From positions 1-64,000 of the forward strand of contig NZ_AP022840.1 of assembly GCF_011764505.1 (NCBI RefSeq): a stretch of 64,000 bases of DNA, written 5' to 3'. Source of the DNA: Legionella antarctica (GTDB lineage: Bacteria > Pseudomonadota > Gammaproteobacteria > Legionellales > Legionellaceae). The notes beneath the pieces were generated by a model. That model was not told the origin of the DNA, searched no databases, and saw nothing but the letters and a program-made list of their open reading frames with translations. Numbering within the stretch: position 1 is the stretch's first letter; every line of letters begins with the position of its first letter. A program made the translations under genes and the position numbers. Below are positions 35,786 to 44,377 of this stretch, one piece after another.

Positions 35786-36834
35786 CAGATAGCCTCTAGC
35801 TCGTTAGTTAGCAAAAGATCTACGAAGTTAATTTCGTTATTATTAACTCTACCCCATAATTCAGATATCAGATGGTAGTATTCTTCTGCCTGAGAGGAGC
35901 CAAGAGCGTATTCTAATATGGTTTGTTTAGACATTAGAGCTTCTTCCCATTTAACAGATTTGCGTATTGGTGTAGTAATCATATAGTCTACATAACGACT
36001 CAGATACGTTGCATTTATTTGTTGACTAAGCGAGCTTCTTTCAAGTGCAGTGCTAAACATGATTATTCCTTGGTCTGTTAGCTTCATAACATCTTGAAAG
36101 TCCCAAATGTTTTGCATATTAGTCGAAGAAGCATTATACGCAAGAAGGCTGCATCCTAATGGCATAACAACTGATGATGAAACCAAAATGGAATTTTCTA
36201 CGAGATGATTCCATGTGGGGCTGTTATCAAAGATGATGACATCATATTTAGAGAGGAGCGGTATTAATTTATCTTGGAAGATATATTCACGACGTTTTTC
36301 AAAAGACATCCATTTATTTAACTTAACTAAATCGTGTGTTTCAGGTATAAAGTCGAGGGTGGGTAATGACGTGGGGCGAATGATTTCTTCTAAGGGTGTA
36401 TTTTCAACAAAAAAATGAAATAAGCCTTTTCCTTGTTCAAAATCATCAAGCCTATTAAGCTCTTGTTGAGGAATTATTATATCTGAAACAGAACACTCAG
36501 GATCTAATCCTATTAATATAGTATTTATACCATTAAGTGCTAAAGTACGTGCCTCATTATAGCTGGAAGTCGTTTTATACACCCCTCCTTTTTGCATATA
36601 CTTACATAATCTTTTTTGTTGTGCCGGTGGCTTCAAAAACCCAAATCTTTTTCCGATTTCAGGTAGTTGTTCTAATTCCCATACTCTAGTTGAAACTTTC
36701 CCCCTGGCCTCTCTTTTTGCTATTGGTATTTCGCCTCGATCTTCAGCATTATATAATGTCTGAACAGATTTAAAACGATTATCCATTTTAAATAATTTAC
36801 GTATGTCCGAGTTAGTCCAGCTTATTTGTTCCAT
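35785..36834 (-). CDS. parA: ParA-type partition ATPase with N-terminal HTH (SopA-like)
   Basis: 349 residues. The N-terminal ~90 residues form a MerR/HTH-like DNA-binding region (MEQISWTNSDIRKLFKMDNR, then AKREARGKVSTRVWELEQLP), followed by the ATPase with deviant Walker A KGGVYKTTSS. The tyrosine in that box is also found in SopA of the F plasmid. Motif IFDNSPTW corresponds to Walker B. Type Ia ParA proteins both move plasmids and repress their own promoter through the N-terminal domain. Here the GTGAACC array at 36976-37371 lies in the promoter region and is the likely operator/centromere. Confidence 0.88.
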   Translation of the reverse strand: MEQISWTNSDIRKLFKMDNRFKSVQTLYNAEDRGEIPIAKREARGKVSTRVWELEQLPEIGKRFGFLKPPAQQKRLCKYMQKGGVYKTTSSYNEARTLALNGINTILIGLDPECSVSDIIIPQQELNRLDDFEQGKGLFHFFVENTPLEEIIRPTSLPTLDFIPETHDLVKLNKWMSFEKRREYIFQDKLIPLLSKYDVIIFDNSPTWNHLVENSILVSSSVVMPLGCSLLAYNASSTNMQNIWDFQDVMKLTDQGIIMFSTALERSSLSQQINATYLSRYVDYMITTPIRKSVKWEEALMSKQTILEYALGSSQAEEYYHLISELWGRVNNNEINFVDLLLTNELEAI

Positions 36835-36975
36835 TATTTGTGCCTTGTATGTTTATTTGGTTTTTATACGGTTACTACATACAATTACATACTCGTTTAT
36901 GTAGGTCAATGATAAAGTAGTTAAAACATATAAAAAAAATTTTATATATGTAAAAGGCGTTTTTGTGTGCCTATT

Positions 36976-37371
36976 GTGAACCATTAAGCATCTTCCAATG
37001 TGAACCAATTGTGAACCTATACTCAGGGATTATTTAGCTTGAATTTGGAATTGAATTTCCTGCTTATTTAATTTGATTGTGAACCATTTAGCATCTTTTG
37101 TTGTGAACCAATTAAGAACCGATTACCATGGCTCCATATATGCGTATATTTTAATTAAACAAAGGCTAATACCATTATTTTGTGAACTGTTTGTGAACTA
37201 TTATTCTAGCTTGCCCTGCGTTAATTGTGAACCATTAAAGTAACATATTCGTGAACCGTTTATGAACCATTGTTAGTGGAAAATATAAAATACATTTAGG
37301 AAAATTGCTTGGTGCTATGTGAACCAATAGTGAACCATTTTATAAGTATTCATGTGAACCAATTGTGAACC
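36976..37371. repeat. GTGAACC iteron array between parA2 and rep2
   Basis: Single and paired GTGAACC-type sites start at 36976, 37000+37011, 37079, 37103+37114, 37182+37193, 37227, 37251+37262, 37319+37330 and 37354+37365. The pairs are all 11 bp apart (one turn of helix). This is a classical iteron/centromere layout in the ~720-bp gap between parA and rep2. Confidence 0.92.
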
Positions 37372-37475
37372 AACAAAACATAAAAAAATGCTATATTTCA
37401 ACTGGTTATATAAAAAAAGGGGGTTGACGGGTTAAGTAATAAACGATAACTTTCTATTGATGATTTAAAAAAGGC

Positions 37476-37527
37476 AAAAAAAAAGCCCGTTGACGCGGGC
37501 TTTCCGGTTAATGCTAAAATATAACCT
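37476..37527 (-). ncRNA. Candidate countertranscribed RNA in the rep2 leader
   Basis: Same organisation as in replicon 1: minus-strand TATAAT at 37533-37538 and terminator hairpin 37483-37502 followed by a nine-base T-run. The hairpin loop differs (TTGACG versus TTGGCG), which could set compatibility between the two replicons. Inferred, not proven. Confidence 0.5.
37483..37502 (-). terminator. Intrinsic terminator, antisense to rep2
   Basis: The hairpin AAGCCCGTTGACGCGGGCTT has its poly-T tail on the minus strand (A-run 37476-37484 on the plus strand). Confidence 0.75.
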
Positions 37528-37554
37528 AGACAATTATATCTTAGCGTTAAGTAA

Positions 37555-38439
37555 TTGATTAGTCAACAATTAGCTAGTGCTAAGGATATTGTACGCATGC
37601 AAGAAAGTGCGTTAGTGATGGATTGCATTGAGTTCATCGAAAAATCAACAGACACAAACTACAGCTCTCGCAGGGCAGGGGTGGTGCGTCAGGGTAACTG
37701 GTGCGGACACGATCCTGAGTCCCCGCGTTTTTTTCAAAAGCCACAGGAACATAAGGATCGCCCCAAAATTATTACCTGGGCGATTGACGCCTGGCGGCGT
37801 TACTACGGTTTACCCACATCTTATTTTAAAGAAATCCGTATGCGCCGCAATTCAACGCGCCAGCAGCGCTCTGAGGCACGTGAAGCTTTGGCAAGTATTG
37901 CTCAGGTTTTATTACATTACACGGAACTTGCAAGTCTTCGGGTAGGTGTGCCTCATGCCAGTGAAGGATTCCGCTCTCTTACCATTGAATTTCTTGCCGA
38001 TAAGGCAGGGATTGGTTTAAAGCGCGCACAACGCGCCATTAAATTACTGGTTCGTGCAGGCTATTTAAAAATGATCGAGCGTTTTGATGTCAAAGTGGAT
38101 GCGGGTAAAGAGCGCTTTATTGGTCTTGCTGCCGTGAAATGCCTTACCCCAGCCTTTTTCAAAGCCTGTAACATTAACTTGCAGGCGCTATCCGCCCAAC
38201 GAGCTCTTGCGCGTAAACGGCTTAATAAGAAGCGAAGCACCTTTATTGCCAATGCTCAGGAGTATCAGGCTGCCGCACGTAATATTCTTGATTTTATAGC
38301 CCCCAAAGGGAATTCTAAAACCCATATTGATGTAATGAAAGACATGCTTAAGGGTGAGCAGAAAACAAAAGAGCGGTTGCGAGAAAAAGAACGCAGACGA
38401 AGAGAATCCCTTGAGCGTCGCCACAAATTGCGGGAATAG
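37555..38439 (+). CDS. Plasmid replication initiator protein (replicon 2)
   Basis: 294 residues, the same length as the Rep at 2166-3050 and nearly identical through the central two thirds (NSTRQQRSEAREALASI, FLADKAGIGLKRAQRAIKLL). Differences cluster in the first ~50 residues and the C-terminal tail. It begins at a conserved TTG. It would initiate at the origin at 38590-39110. The divergence between the two Reps and their leaders suggests two once-separate but related plasmids rather than a recent duplication. Confidence 0.82.
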   Translation: MISQQLASAKDIVRMQESALVMDCIEFIEKSTDTNYSSRRAGVVRQGNWCGHDPESPRFFQKPQEHKDRPKIITWAIDAWRRYYGLPTSYFKEIRMRRNSTRQQRSEAREALASIAQVLLHYTELASLRVGVPHASEGFRSLTIEFLADKAGIGLKRAQRAIKLLVRAGYLKMIERFDVKVDAGKERFIGLAAVKCLTPAFFKACNINLQALSAQRALARKRLNKKRSTFIANAQEYQAAARNILDFIAPKGNSKTHIDVMKDMLKGEQKTKERLREKERRRRESLERRHKLRE

Positions 38440-38589
38440 GCGCTGCAACCTACTTCAATACCATTACCTTTGTTATTAGAGATGCCCCTCTATACCCCCA
38501 ACACCACTAAAATGCCTCACAACCCCTAATTTTTATCATTATCTATAATTAGAGAGGGAAAAGAACGTTGATTACCTGGAAAAGATGTG

Positions 38590-39110
38590 AGTTACATGGA
38601 ATAAACTCCCATTTTTAATAAAACTCACTGTATATATTTTGTCATAATGAAATTTAAGTGTCTTACAGAATAGCTTTTAAGTGTCCGTTCTTACTTATAG
38701 TCCCCTTTAAACCTTCTTGAATATTATCCACAAGGATGTTCTGTGGATAATTAATAATAAGGAATTCGCTACGCTCATAAATAATTTAACCTTATTAACT
38801 TTAAAGGAATTGGCCTACGGCCAATAATCAAATAAAAAAACAAACAAAGCAATAATTAAAAATCGATTGCCTCATCACCCATCACTCAGTCGCAATAAAA
38901 GATAACTCCGCATTTATTTAAGAACAATGACTACTCACTCGCTTTGCTCGCTCCGTTCCTCATTGTTCTTAAATAAATACTACATTATTTTTATTTTTGC
39001 GACTGAGCGATGAATGACGAGGCACAAATCTAAATCTTTCTTTTAATCTGCTTTAAATGAATTCGCTTCGCTCATACTGTTAAATGCTCTTAAGCTCAGA
39101 AATCAAAGGC
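38590..39110. other. Probable replication origin 2 (oriV)
   Basis: Counterpart of 3195-3720 at the same distance from rep. It contains inverted perfect DnaA boxes (TTATCCACA 38724-38732, TGTGGATAA 38742-38750), the TTGGCCTACGGCCAA near-palindrome, and the 157-bp cruciform. The spacer between the DnaA boxes is in the opposite orientation relative to origin 1. Confidence 0.7.
38868..39024. repeat. ~157-bp imperfect palindrome (cruciform) in origin 2
   Basis: Arms TGCCTCATCACCCATC and GATGAATGACGAGGCA with perfect inner arms around AAGAACAATGA / TCATTGTTCTT. Compared with origin 1, ATTTTATTAAG/CTTAATAAAAT has become ATTTATTTAAG/CTTAAATAAAT, a paired change that keeps the stem. Confidence 0.78.
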
Positions 39111-39163
39111 AGGTGGTCATATTTAAAACATATCTTTATTCACATTTTTAGGTGATCGCTCTT

Positions 39164-39416
39164 GGCCTGGTGTGTACGTAGACCATGTTTTCGGTCAACA
39201 TTAGTTCCCATTTGCTTAATGTAGTTGTCATTATCATCCCGAAACACTGGTTTTCAGGTTTAAATCCACTGTAGATGTAATTTATACGTATTTATTGTGA
39301 TTTGTATCAACTGGTTAAAGTTAGGTTATGCATCAAAATATAATTATTCAATTCATTGTGAGCAAATAAAGTCCTATAATCTTGACCGAAAACATGGTCT
39401 ACGTACACACCAGGCC
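39164..39416. mobile_element. Miniature inverted-repeat element 1 (TIME-like)
   Basis: 253 bp with ~39-bp inverted ends beginning GGCCTGGTGTGTACGTAGAC and no coding capacity. Related to the element at 39559-39801, which is oriented oppositely. The 38-40-bp ends suggest a Tn3-derived miniature element, but no clear 5-bp duplication was found. Confidence 0.75.
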
Positions 39417-39558
39417 GAGTAACATATTTTTTAATTTGTGAACTATCGCATTTATCTAACATAAATTTAATCAGCTTTAGTGTACTTTCTTTATCGTCCC
39501 ATAAAATTTTAGGTAAAAATGGATTTCTACGGCCGTAATTAAATAAAAACGCATCTAA
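39417..39558 (-). pseudogene. Gene fragment between two miniature elements
   Basis: On the minus strand an open stretch reads DAFLFNYGRRNPFLPKILWD, then DKESTLKLIKFMLDKCDSSQ. It has no start or end of its own and is enclosed by the two miniature elements. The parent protein is not recognised. Confidence 0.4.
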
Positions 39559-39801
39559 GGCCTGGTGTGTACGTCGAGGCTGTTTTCGGTCAAGATTGTA
39601 GAAAATTATTAATTCAATGTGATCTTAACCATTAAATTTTGTATGTTAATCGGTCTTTATTTATTGCTTGAAATCTTTATAAACAACATCAGGTGATAAA
39701 TTAACCCAAAAAAACCGCCTTTGAGCACGGTAATGACAACTACATAAGCCAAATTGGGAACTAATCTTGACCTAAAACAGCCTCGACGTACACACCAGGC
39801 C
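39559..39801. mobile_element. Miniature inverted-repeat element 2 (TIME-like)
   Basis: 243 bp with inverted ends beginning GGCCTGGTGTGTACGTCGAG. Its right end shares TTAGTTCCCA...TGTAGTTGTCATTA with the left end of element 1, so the two are inverted relative to each other. It abuts the DUF2442 stop codon at 39804. Confidence 0.75.
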
Positions 39802-39803
39802 TA

Positions 39804-40118
39804 TTACAAAACCCAACGGCCTTTTTGTTTGATTGCATCATGCATTGCATCCGGTGCTAAATCAATTTCACCAGGCCAAGTGAGTACTCCATATTCAAGA
39901 TGAGCCTTATTAAAAAGGTCTTTATCTTGAAGTACTGCAAATACACCTGCTTTATCACTCATGATCAATTTAACCATTTCAACAAACCCATGCGTTCCGT
40001 CATTGAATTCAACTTCAAGCTCATAATTGGGCAGTGGTGTGACTTTCGTTAGTCTCCAAGGAGCGGTACAAACTATTCCAGGGGCGATATTTTCTTTGGC
40101 GACTGATTGTTTTCGCAT
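39804..40118 (-). CDS. DUF2442-family protein (putative antitoxin partner)
   Basis: 104 residues with the DUF2442 pattern: a strand-rich core WRLTKVTPLPNYELEVEFND then GTHGFVEMVKLI and a C-terminal LTWPGEIDLAPDAMHDAI. It overlaps the end of the DUF4160 gene by about 45 bp. DUF4160-DUF2442 gene pairs are common on mobile DNA and are usually regarded as a putative toxin-antitoxin-like module; the biochemical function is not established. The stop lies 3 bp from a miniature transposable element. Confidence 0.85.
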   Translation of the reverse strand: MRKQSVAKENIAPGIVCTAPWRLTKVTPLPNYELEVEFNDGTHGFVEMVKLIMSDKAGVFAVLQDKDLFNKAHLEYGVLTWPGEIDLAPDAMHDAIKQKGRWVL

Positions 40119-40333
40119 AATGTCCAATCCTCAAATAATTCAGCACGGTGCTGAAAAGCCCATTCTAATACTAAAGCCAATGCCCTGCGGGGCATAGAGC
40201 CTCGAACCACTTCAAGTGTATGAATATCAATAAGAACTTCATATTCAGCATATAAGGCATGAAAATGAGGAGGTGCATGATCACCCCAAAACATTTGAAT
40301 CAGTATTCCATAAAATGCACTAATTGTTGGCAT
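40073..40333 (-). CDS. DUF4160-family protein
   Basis: 86 residues with the DUF4160 signature: MPTISAFYGILIQMFWGDHA, PPHFHALYAEYEVLIDIHTL and a C-terminal ALVLEWAFQHRAELFEDW. The HxPPHFH cluster could bind metal. It is the upstream partner of a DUF2442 gene with overlapping frames, implying coupled expression. Putative toxin-like role only by association. Confidence 0.88.
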   Translation of the reverse strand: MPTISAFYGILIQMFWGDHAPPHFHALYAEYEVLIDIHTLEVVRGSMPRRALALVLEWAFQHRAELFEDWTLCENNQSPKKISPLE

Positions 40334-40503
40334 TTACTCGTTGTCCTCTATTCTCAAAACTCATATCTAGTATAATGCAGCAAGAAAGCAATATCAAGAA
40401 TGGTTATTGAGAATCCATGGATCCAATAAACATAGTGATATCACTAAGCCAAGTAAGTATGCTCAAAAACGAACGTTTTCAATAATAGGTATCCAAGTAA
40501 TTA

Positions 40504-43500
40504 ATGTATAGCCCTAATCGAATAAACCTGTTATCTGATCAAGAAATTGAAGCCATTTATGCTATCCCTGAATTTAATAAAGCTGAACGAGAGTTGTATT
40601 TTTCAATAACGGATGAGGAAATGCTCATCGTCAAAAAATATCGCACTACGAAGGCACAGATTTATTTTATTCGATTGCTTGGCTATTTTAAGGCCAAGCA
40701 ACAGTTTTATAAATTTAATTTAGGCCAAGATAATAACTCACAATTTATTTTAGGAAAATATTTCGGGGAACGCCTACTGGGACTTACAGGTCAAATCGAT
40801 TTTAAAACTTATCAAAAACAAAAAACTGATATTCTCTTGTTGTTTGGCTTTAAAGATTGGCAGCCAATGCATGAGTCCAAAATTCAGCTTCATTTAAGTG
40901 AGTTGATCAAACTTTACCCTAAAGGACATGATGCTCTACGACAATTATTAAACTACTTTAGTAGTCAACAGATTGTTTTACCTTCGTATCGCACCATACA
41001 GGATATGTTTACCAATGCATATTCAATGGAAGATGCTCGACTTGATGAACTTATTTCAGTTATTCCAGAATCAAAAAAAGAACAACTGTCGGTTTTAATC
41101 AATAAAGAGGATGGGATAACTCCATTGAATGTAATACGGTTGGATCAGAAGAATTTTAAATATAAGGCTATCAAGGCTGAGGTAGATAAGGCATTGGGAC
41201 TTGTCGAATTATATGATTTTGCAAAAAACTTCCTCCCAAGACTCAAAATATCCAAGAATTCTATTCGCTATTATGCTGATTTAGCGGAACAATACGCTGC
41301 TTCTAGGCTCAGACGTTTAAGTAAGCCACAACAATGGCTTCAAGCTCTGTGTTTTGTATATCATCGTTATCAACAAATTATGGATCACTTAATTACCAGC
41401 TTTATATATCACACCAGAGGTATAATGAATGAGGGTAAAATATATGCTGAAAAGGCAATGACTGAGCATAGTTCTGGTTTAGTTGTTGACTTACCAAAAT
41501 TGGCTCGATTTCTAAAATGGTTTCCAAATCGCAAGCAGAATTTAACCCATGATGAGCTAAACCACCAAGCTTATAATATTTTACCAGAGGAACAGTTCCC
41601 TGCCCTTGCACAATTTTTGGAAGGCAGTGTATTTGATAAAAAAGCAGCTAAATGGGCATTTTATCTGGAATCATCAAGGCAAATTGCATTGTATCTCCGG
41701 CCTATTATGTTAGCAGTACCGCTCGTATTTTATAAAAAAGACAGCGATATTATGAAGCTTATCGATTTACTCAAAAAACATTATGGTGCTGATAAAAGTC
41801 CATCATCATTTAAGCTGACAAGGATTTGGAGGACACCATCTCTAAAACAATGATTCTTTACTTGAAAGAAAATCCAACTGATGAACAGGTAGATCCCCAT
41901 TTATTTGAATTTTTTGTCTATCAAAAAATGTATCGTCGTTTAGATAAAGGACTGCTCTGTTGCAATGAAAGTGTCTCTTATTGTGACATAGACCATGATT
42001 TAATTGATGATGCGTTAGTGGATGATGTAGAAAAAATAGCCCATGAATTTGGTTATCCAAATATTCCAATCTATTGCAGTGAGCACTTAGATGAAGTGCT
42101 TAACGTACTGGATAACACGTGGGATAGGGCAACAAAACGCATTAGTCTTGGCGAAAATCCTGGATTTCTGATAAAAGAAACTAAATCTGGTGAGCAAGAG
42201 TGGAGTCTAGGCTACGATAGCCTGGATAAGCTAGATGATGCTTTTTTTAAGACCCTCACACAAGTAGAAATCCCTGATATTACTATGCATATTGGTAATC
42301 ACGTTGATATGTGGCGTGCATTTACCCACATGAAAACCCGTTATCATAAAAAAAGAAAGCCTGTTCCTTTGGTTGTTAATGCGTGCGTACTGTCCGATGC
42401 CTTTGGTATTGGTGAGGAAAAAATGGCTGATATGTCAGATCTTAGCCATAATCTTTTGCGATCAACTCATGAAGATTTCATTCGTGTGGATACCTTATGC
42501 CCTGCGAATGATATAGCAAGCAATCTACTCCATTCATTGCCTATTTTTAAACAATGGAATTTAATGGATTTACAATTATTAGCTGATGCAGACGGACAAA
42601 AGCTTCCAACTAGTGAAAGTACAATTCAGTCAAGATATTCAAAAAAATTTCTTGGCAAAGAACCAGGGCTTTCTGTGTACACATTAATTGCTAATTTTGT
42701 TGCTGTGAATGCCAAGAATATTGGGCCTAATGAGTATGAAGGACACTGTCTCTATGATGTAATCTTTGGCAATAAGACAGACATTGATATTGACATGGTG
42801 ACTGGAGACAACCACTCTTTAAATCAACTCAATTTTGTTATACTGGATTCAATAGATATTGAATATGTTCCAAGTATAAAAAATGTTAAAGAAGCGACAA
42901 ATGACTTGTTTTCGGTTAAATCAGTTGATAACTACACTGGAATTATTCGTCCTAGTGGGATCATTGATAAAAGCCTGATTCAAGCTGAGGAAAGAGGGAT
43001 ATTACGGGTTTTACTCTCCTTACTTCTGCAGGAAAATACTCAGAGCATCATCGTTAAAAAAATAAATTCTTCTGCTCGGTATGGAAGATTAAAAAAAGCA
43101 CTTTTTGAGTACAATAAAATATTAAAAAGTACGCATGTATTAAATTTAATAGATAACATGGCGCTTAGGAAGGCCATACGTGCGGCAAGAAATCGGACAG
43201 AGGCTTATCACCAATTGCAAGGTCTCATTAGGAAAGTTTATCGTGGGGTCTTTAAGGGAAAGAAAATTGTTAACAATCGAGTCAGCGCACATGCAGTAAG
43301 ACTTGTTGCAAACTGCATCATTGCCTACAACGGTATTATTTTGAATACTATTTATGAAAAAATGCTTAAAGAAGGGGTTAGCCAAGACATTATTGATGAG
43401 TTTATTAGAATATCACCTATTGCTTGGGCGCATATTGCCTTTACCGGAAAGTACAGTTTTAAAAAAAGTAATGGTGATATTAATATTGCAGCAATGGTTG

Positions 43501-43547
43501 AGGAACTGGAAAAACATTTAAAACAGCATTTTTGGAAAGTTACTTAA
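40504..43547 (+). pseudogene. tnpA: Tn3-family transposase with internal frameshift
   Basis: The first part (40504-41853) encodes ~440 residues of N-terminal transposase (NLLSDQEIEAIYAIPEFNKA onward); the second (from about 41810, in another frame, to 43547) encodes the catalytic half. That half has the divergent VVNACVLSDAFGIGEEKMAD and DADGQKLPTSESTIQSRYSK, MVTGDNHSLNQLNF and a C-terminal RAARNRTEAYHQLQGL block. A one-base shift near 41805-41820 separates them. Together they make about 1,000 residues, the normal length. A right-hand inverted end follows at 43607-43644. The left end was not found. Confidence 0.85.
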
Positions 43548-43606
43548 GTAACGCGTGCATTTTTAACTATTTGCTATAAAATTGCACGGATTGTTGGGCC
43601 TAATCT

Positions 43607-43644
43607 TGAAATCCCACTTTTTGTCAGTTCTTCCACAGGACCCC
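43607..43644. repeat. Putative right inverted end of the frameshifted Tn3 element
   Basis: On the minus strand reads GGGGTCCTGTGGAAGAACTG, continuing through ACAAAAAGTGGGATTTCA: 38 bp, starting GGGG as in many Tn3-family ends, 60 bp after the transposase stop. The matching left end was not located near 40340-40500. Confidence 0.5.
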
Positions 43645-43811
43645 TATCCGGTCACTCGAGAAATGAATACGGCGACTTTTGATTTTCCCGCTGCAATTCA
43701 TCCTTTAGCATTGAATCGAAAAAAATAGTTTTCCAATAGAATCGTATGCTTACCTTCCATTTGAAGGTGCAGTATCACATGGAGCATTTACAACTTGATT
43801 TGTTCAATCTA

Positions 43812-43832
43812 TGATTATTGAACCAATAATCA
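43812..43832. promoter_or_regulatory. Palindromic operator upstream of umuDC
   Basis: TGATTATTG and CAATAATCA form a perfect 9-bp inverted repeat with a 3-bp spacer, 15 bp before umuD. It does not match the E. coli LexA box (CTGT-N8-ACAG), so another repressor probably controls this operon. Confidence 0.6.
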
Positions 43833-43847
43833 AAAAAAGAGGCGTCT

Positions 43848-44375
43848 ATGCCTAGAGGTGGAAAAAGACAGGGGGCAGGAAGGCCTAAAGGATATGGTAA
43901 ATTTGGTTTTGAATCCACGAAACAAATTCGTATTCCAGTTTCGCGTCTCTCGGACATTAAAGCCTCATTAGAGCAGCAGAAACCGTTTAGTTCCTTGCCC
44001 TTGTATTCGAGCAAAGTGCAGGCAGGATTTCCATCGCCTGCAGATGATTATATTGAACGTTATCTGGATTTAAATGCGGAATATATTAAACATCCTTCGG
44101 CTACTTTTTTGGTGACCGCAACCGGCGATTCTATGGTTGATGCGGGCATATACTCTGGTGATGTCCTGATTGTTGATAAAAGTTTAGAGGCAGTTGATGG
44201 AAAAATTGTTATTGCGGCAGTTAACGGTGAATTAACGGTAAAACGATTATCACGAAAAAAGGGGAGGGTGCAATTGCTGCCTGCCAATTCCAAATACAAG
44301 CCTATTGATATAACTGATGAGCAGGATGTAGTGATTTGGGGGGTTGTAACCCTTGTTTTACATGAGCCTATCTAA
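43848..44375 (+). CDS. umuD: UmuD/LexA-type S24 self-cleaving protease subunit
   Basis: 175 residues. The N-terminal ~50 residues are basic and glycine-rich (PRGGKRQGAGRPKGYGKFGF), an AT-hook-like extension longer than in E. coli UmuD. The S24 peptidase domain follows: a likely Ala-Gly cleavage site in VQAGFPSPADDY, the serine in ATGDSMVDAGIYSGDVLIVD and the catalytic lysine in ELTVKRLSRKKG. After RecA-stimulated self-cleavage, UmuD' joins UmuC in DNA polymerase V. umuC follows 2 bp downstream. Confidence 0.92.
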   Translation: MPRGGKRQGAGRPKGYGKFGFESTKQIRIPVSRLSDIKASLEQQKPFSSLPLYSSKVQAGFPSPADDYIERYLDLNAEYIKHPSATFLVTATGDSMVDAGIYSGDVLIVDKSLEAVDGKIVIAAVNGELTVKRLSRKKGRVQLLPANSKYKPIDITDEQDVVIWGVVTLVLHEPI

Positions 44376-44377
44376 TC

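Noticed and set aside
2166-38439. The two rep modules as an assembly duplication
   Set aside because: The copies differ throughout the leader, N-terminus, C-terminus and origin, including compensating stem changes, so they are two real, diverged modules.
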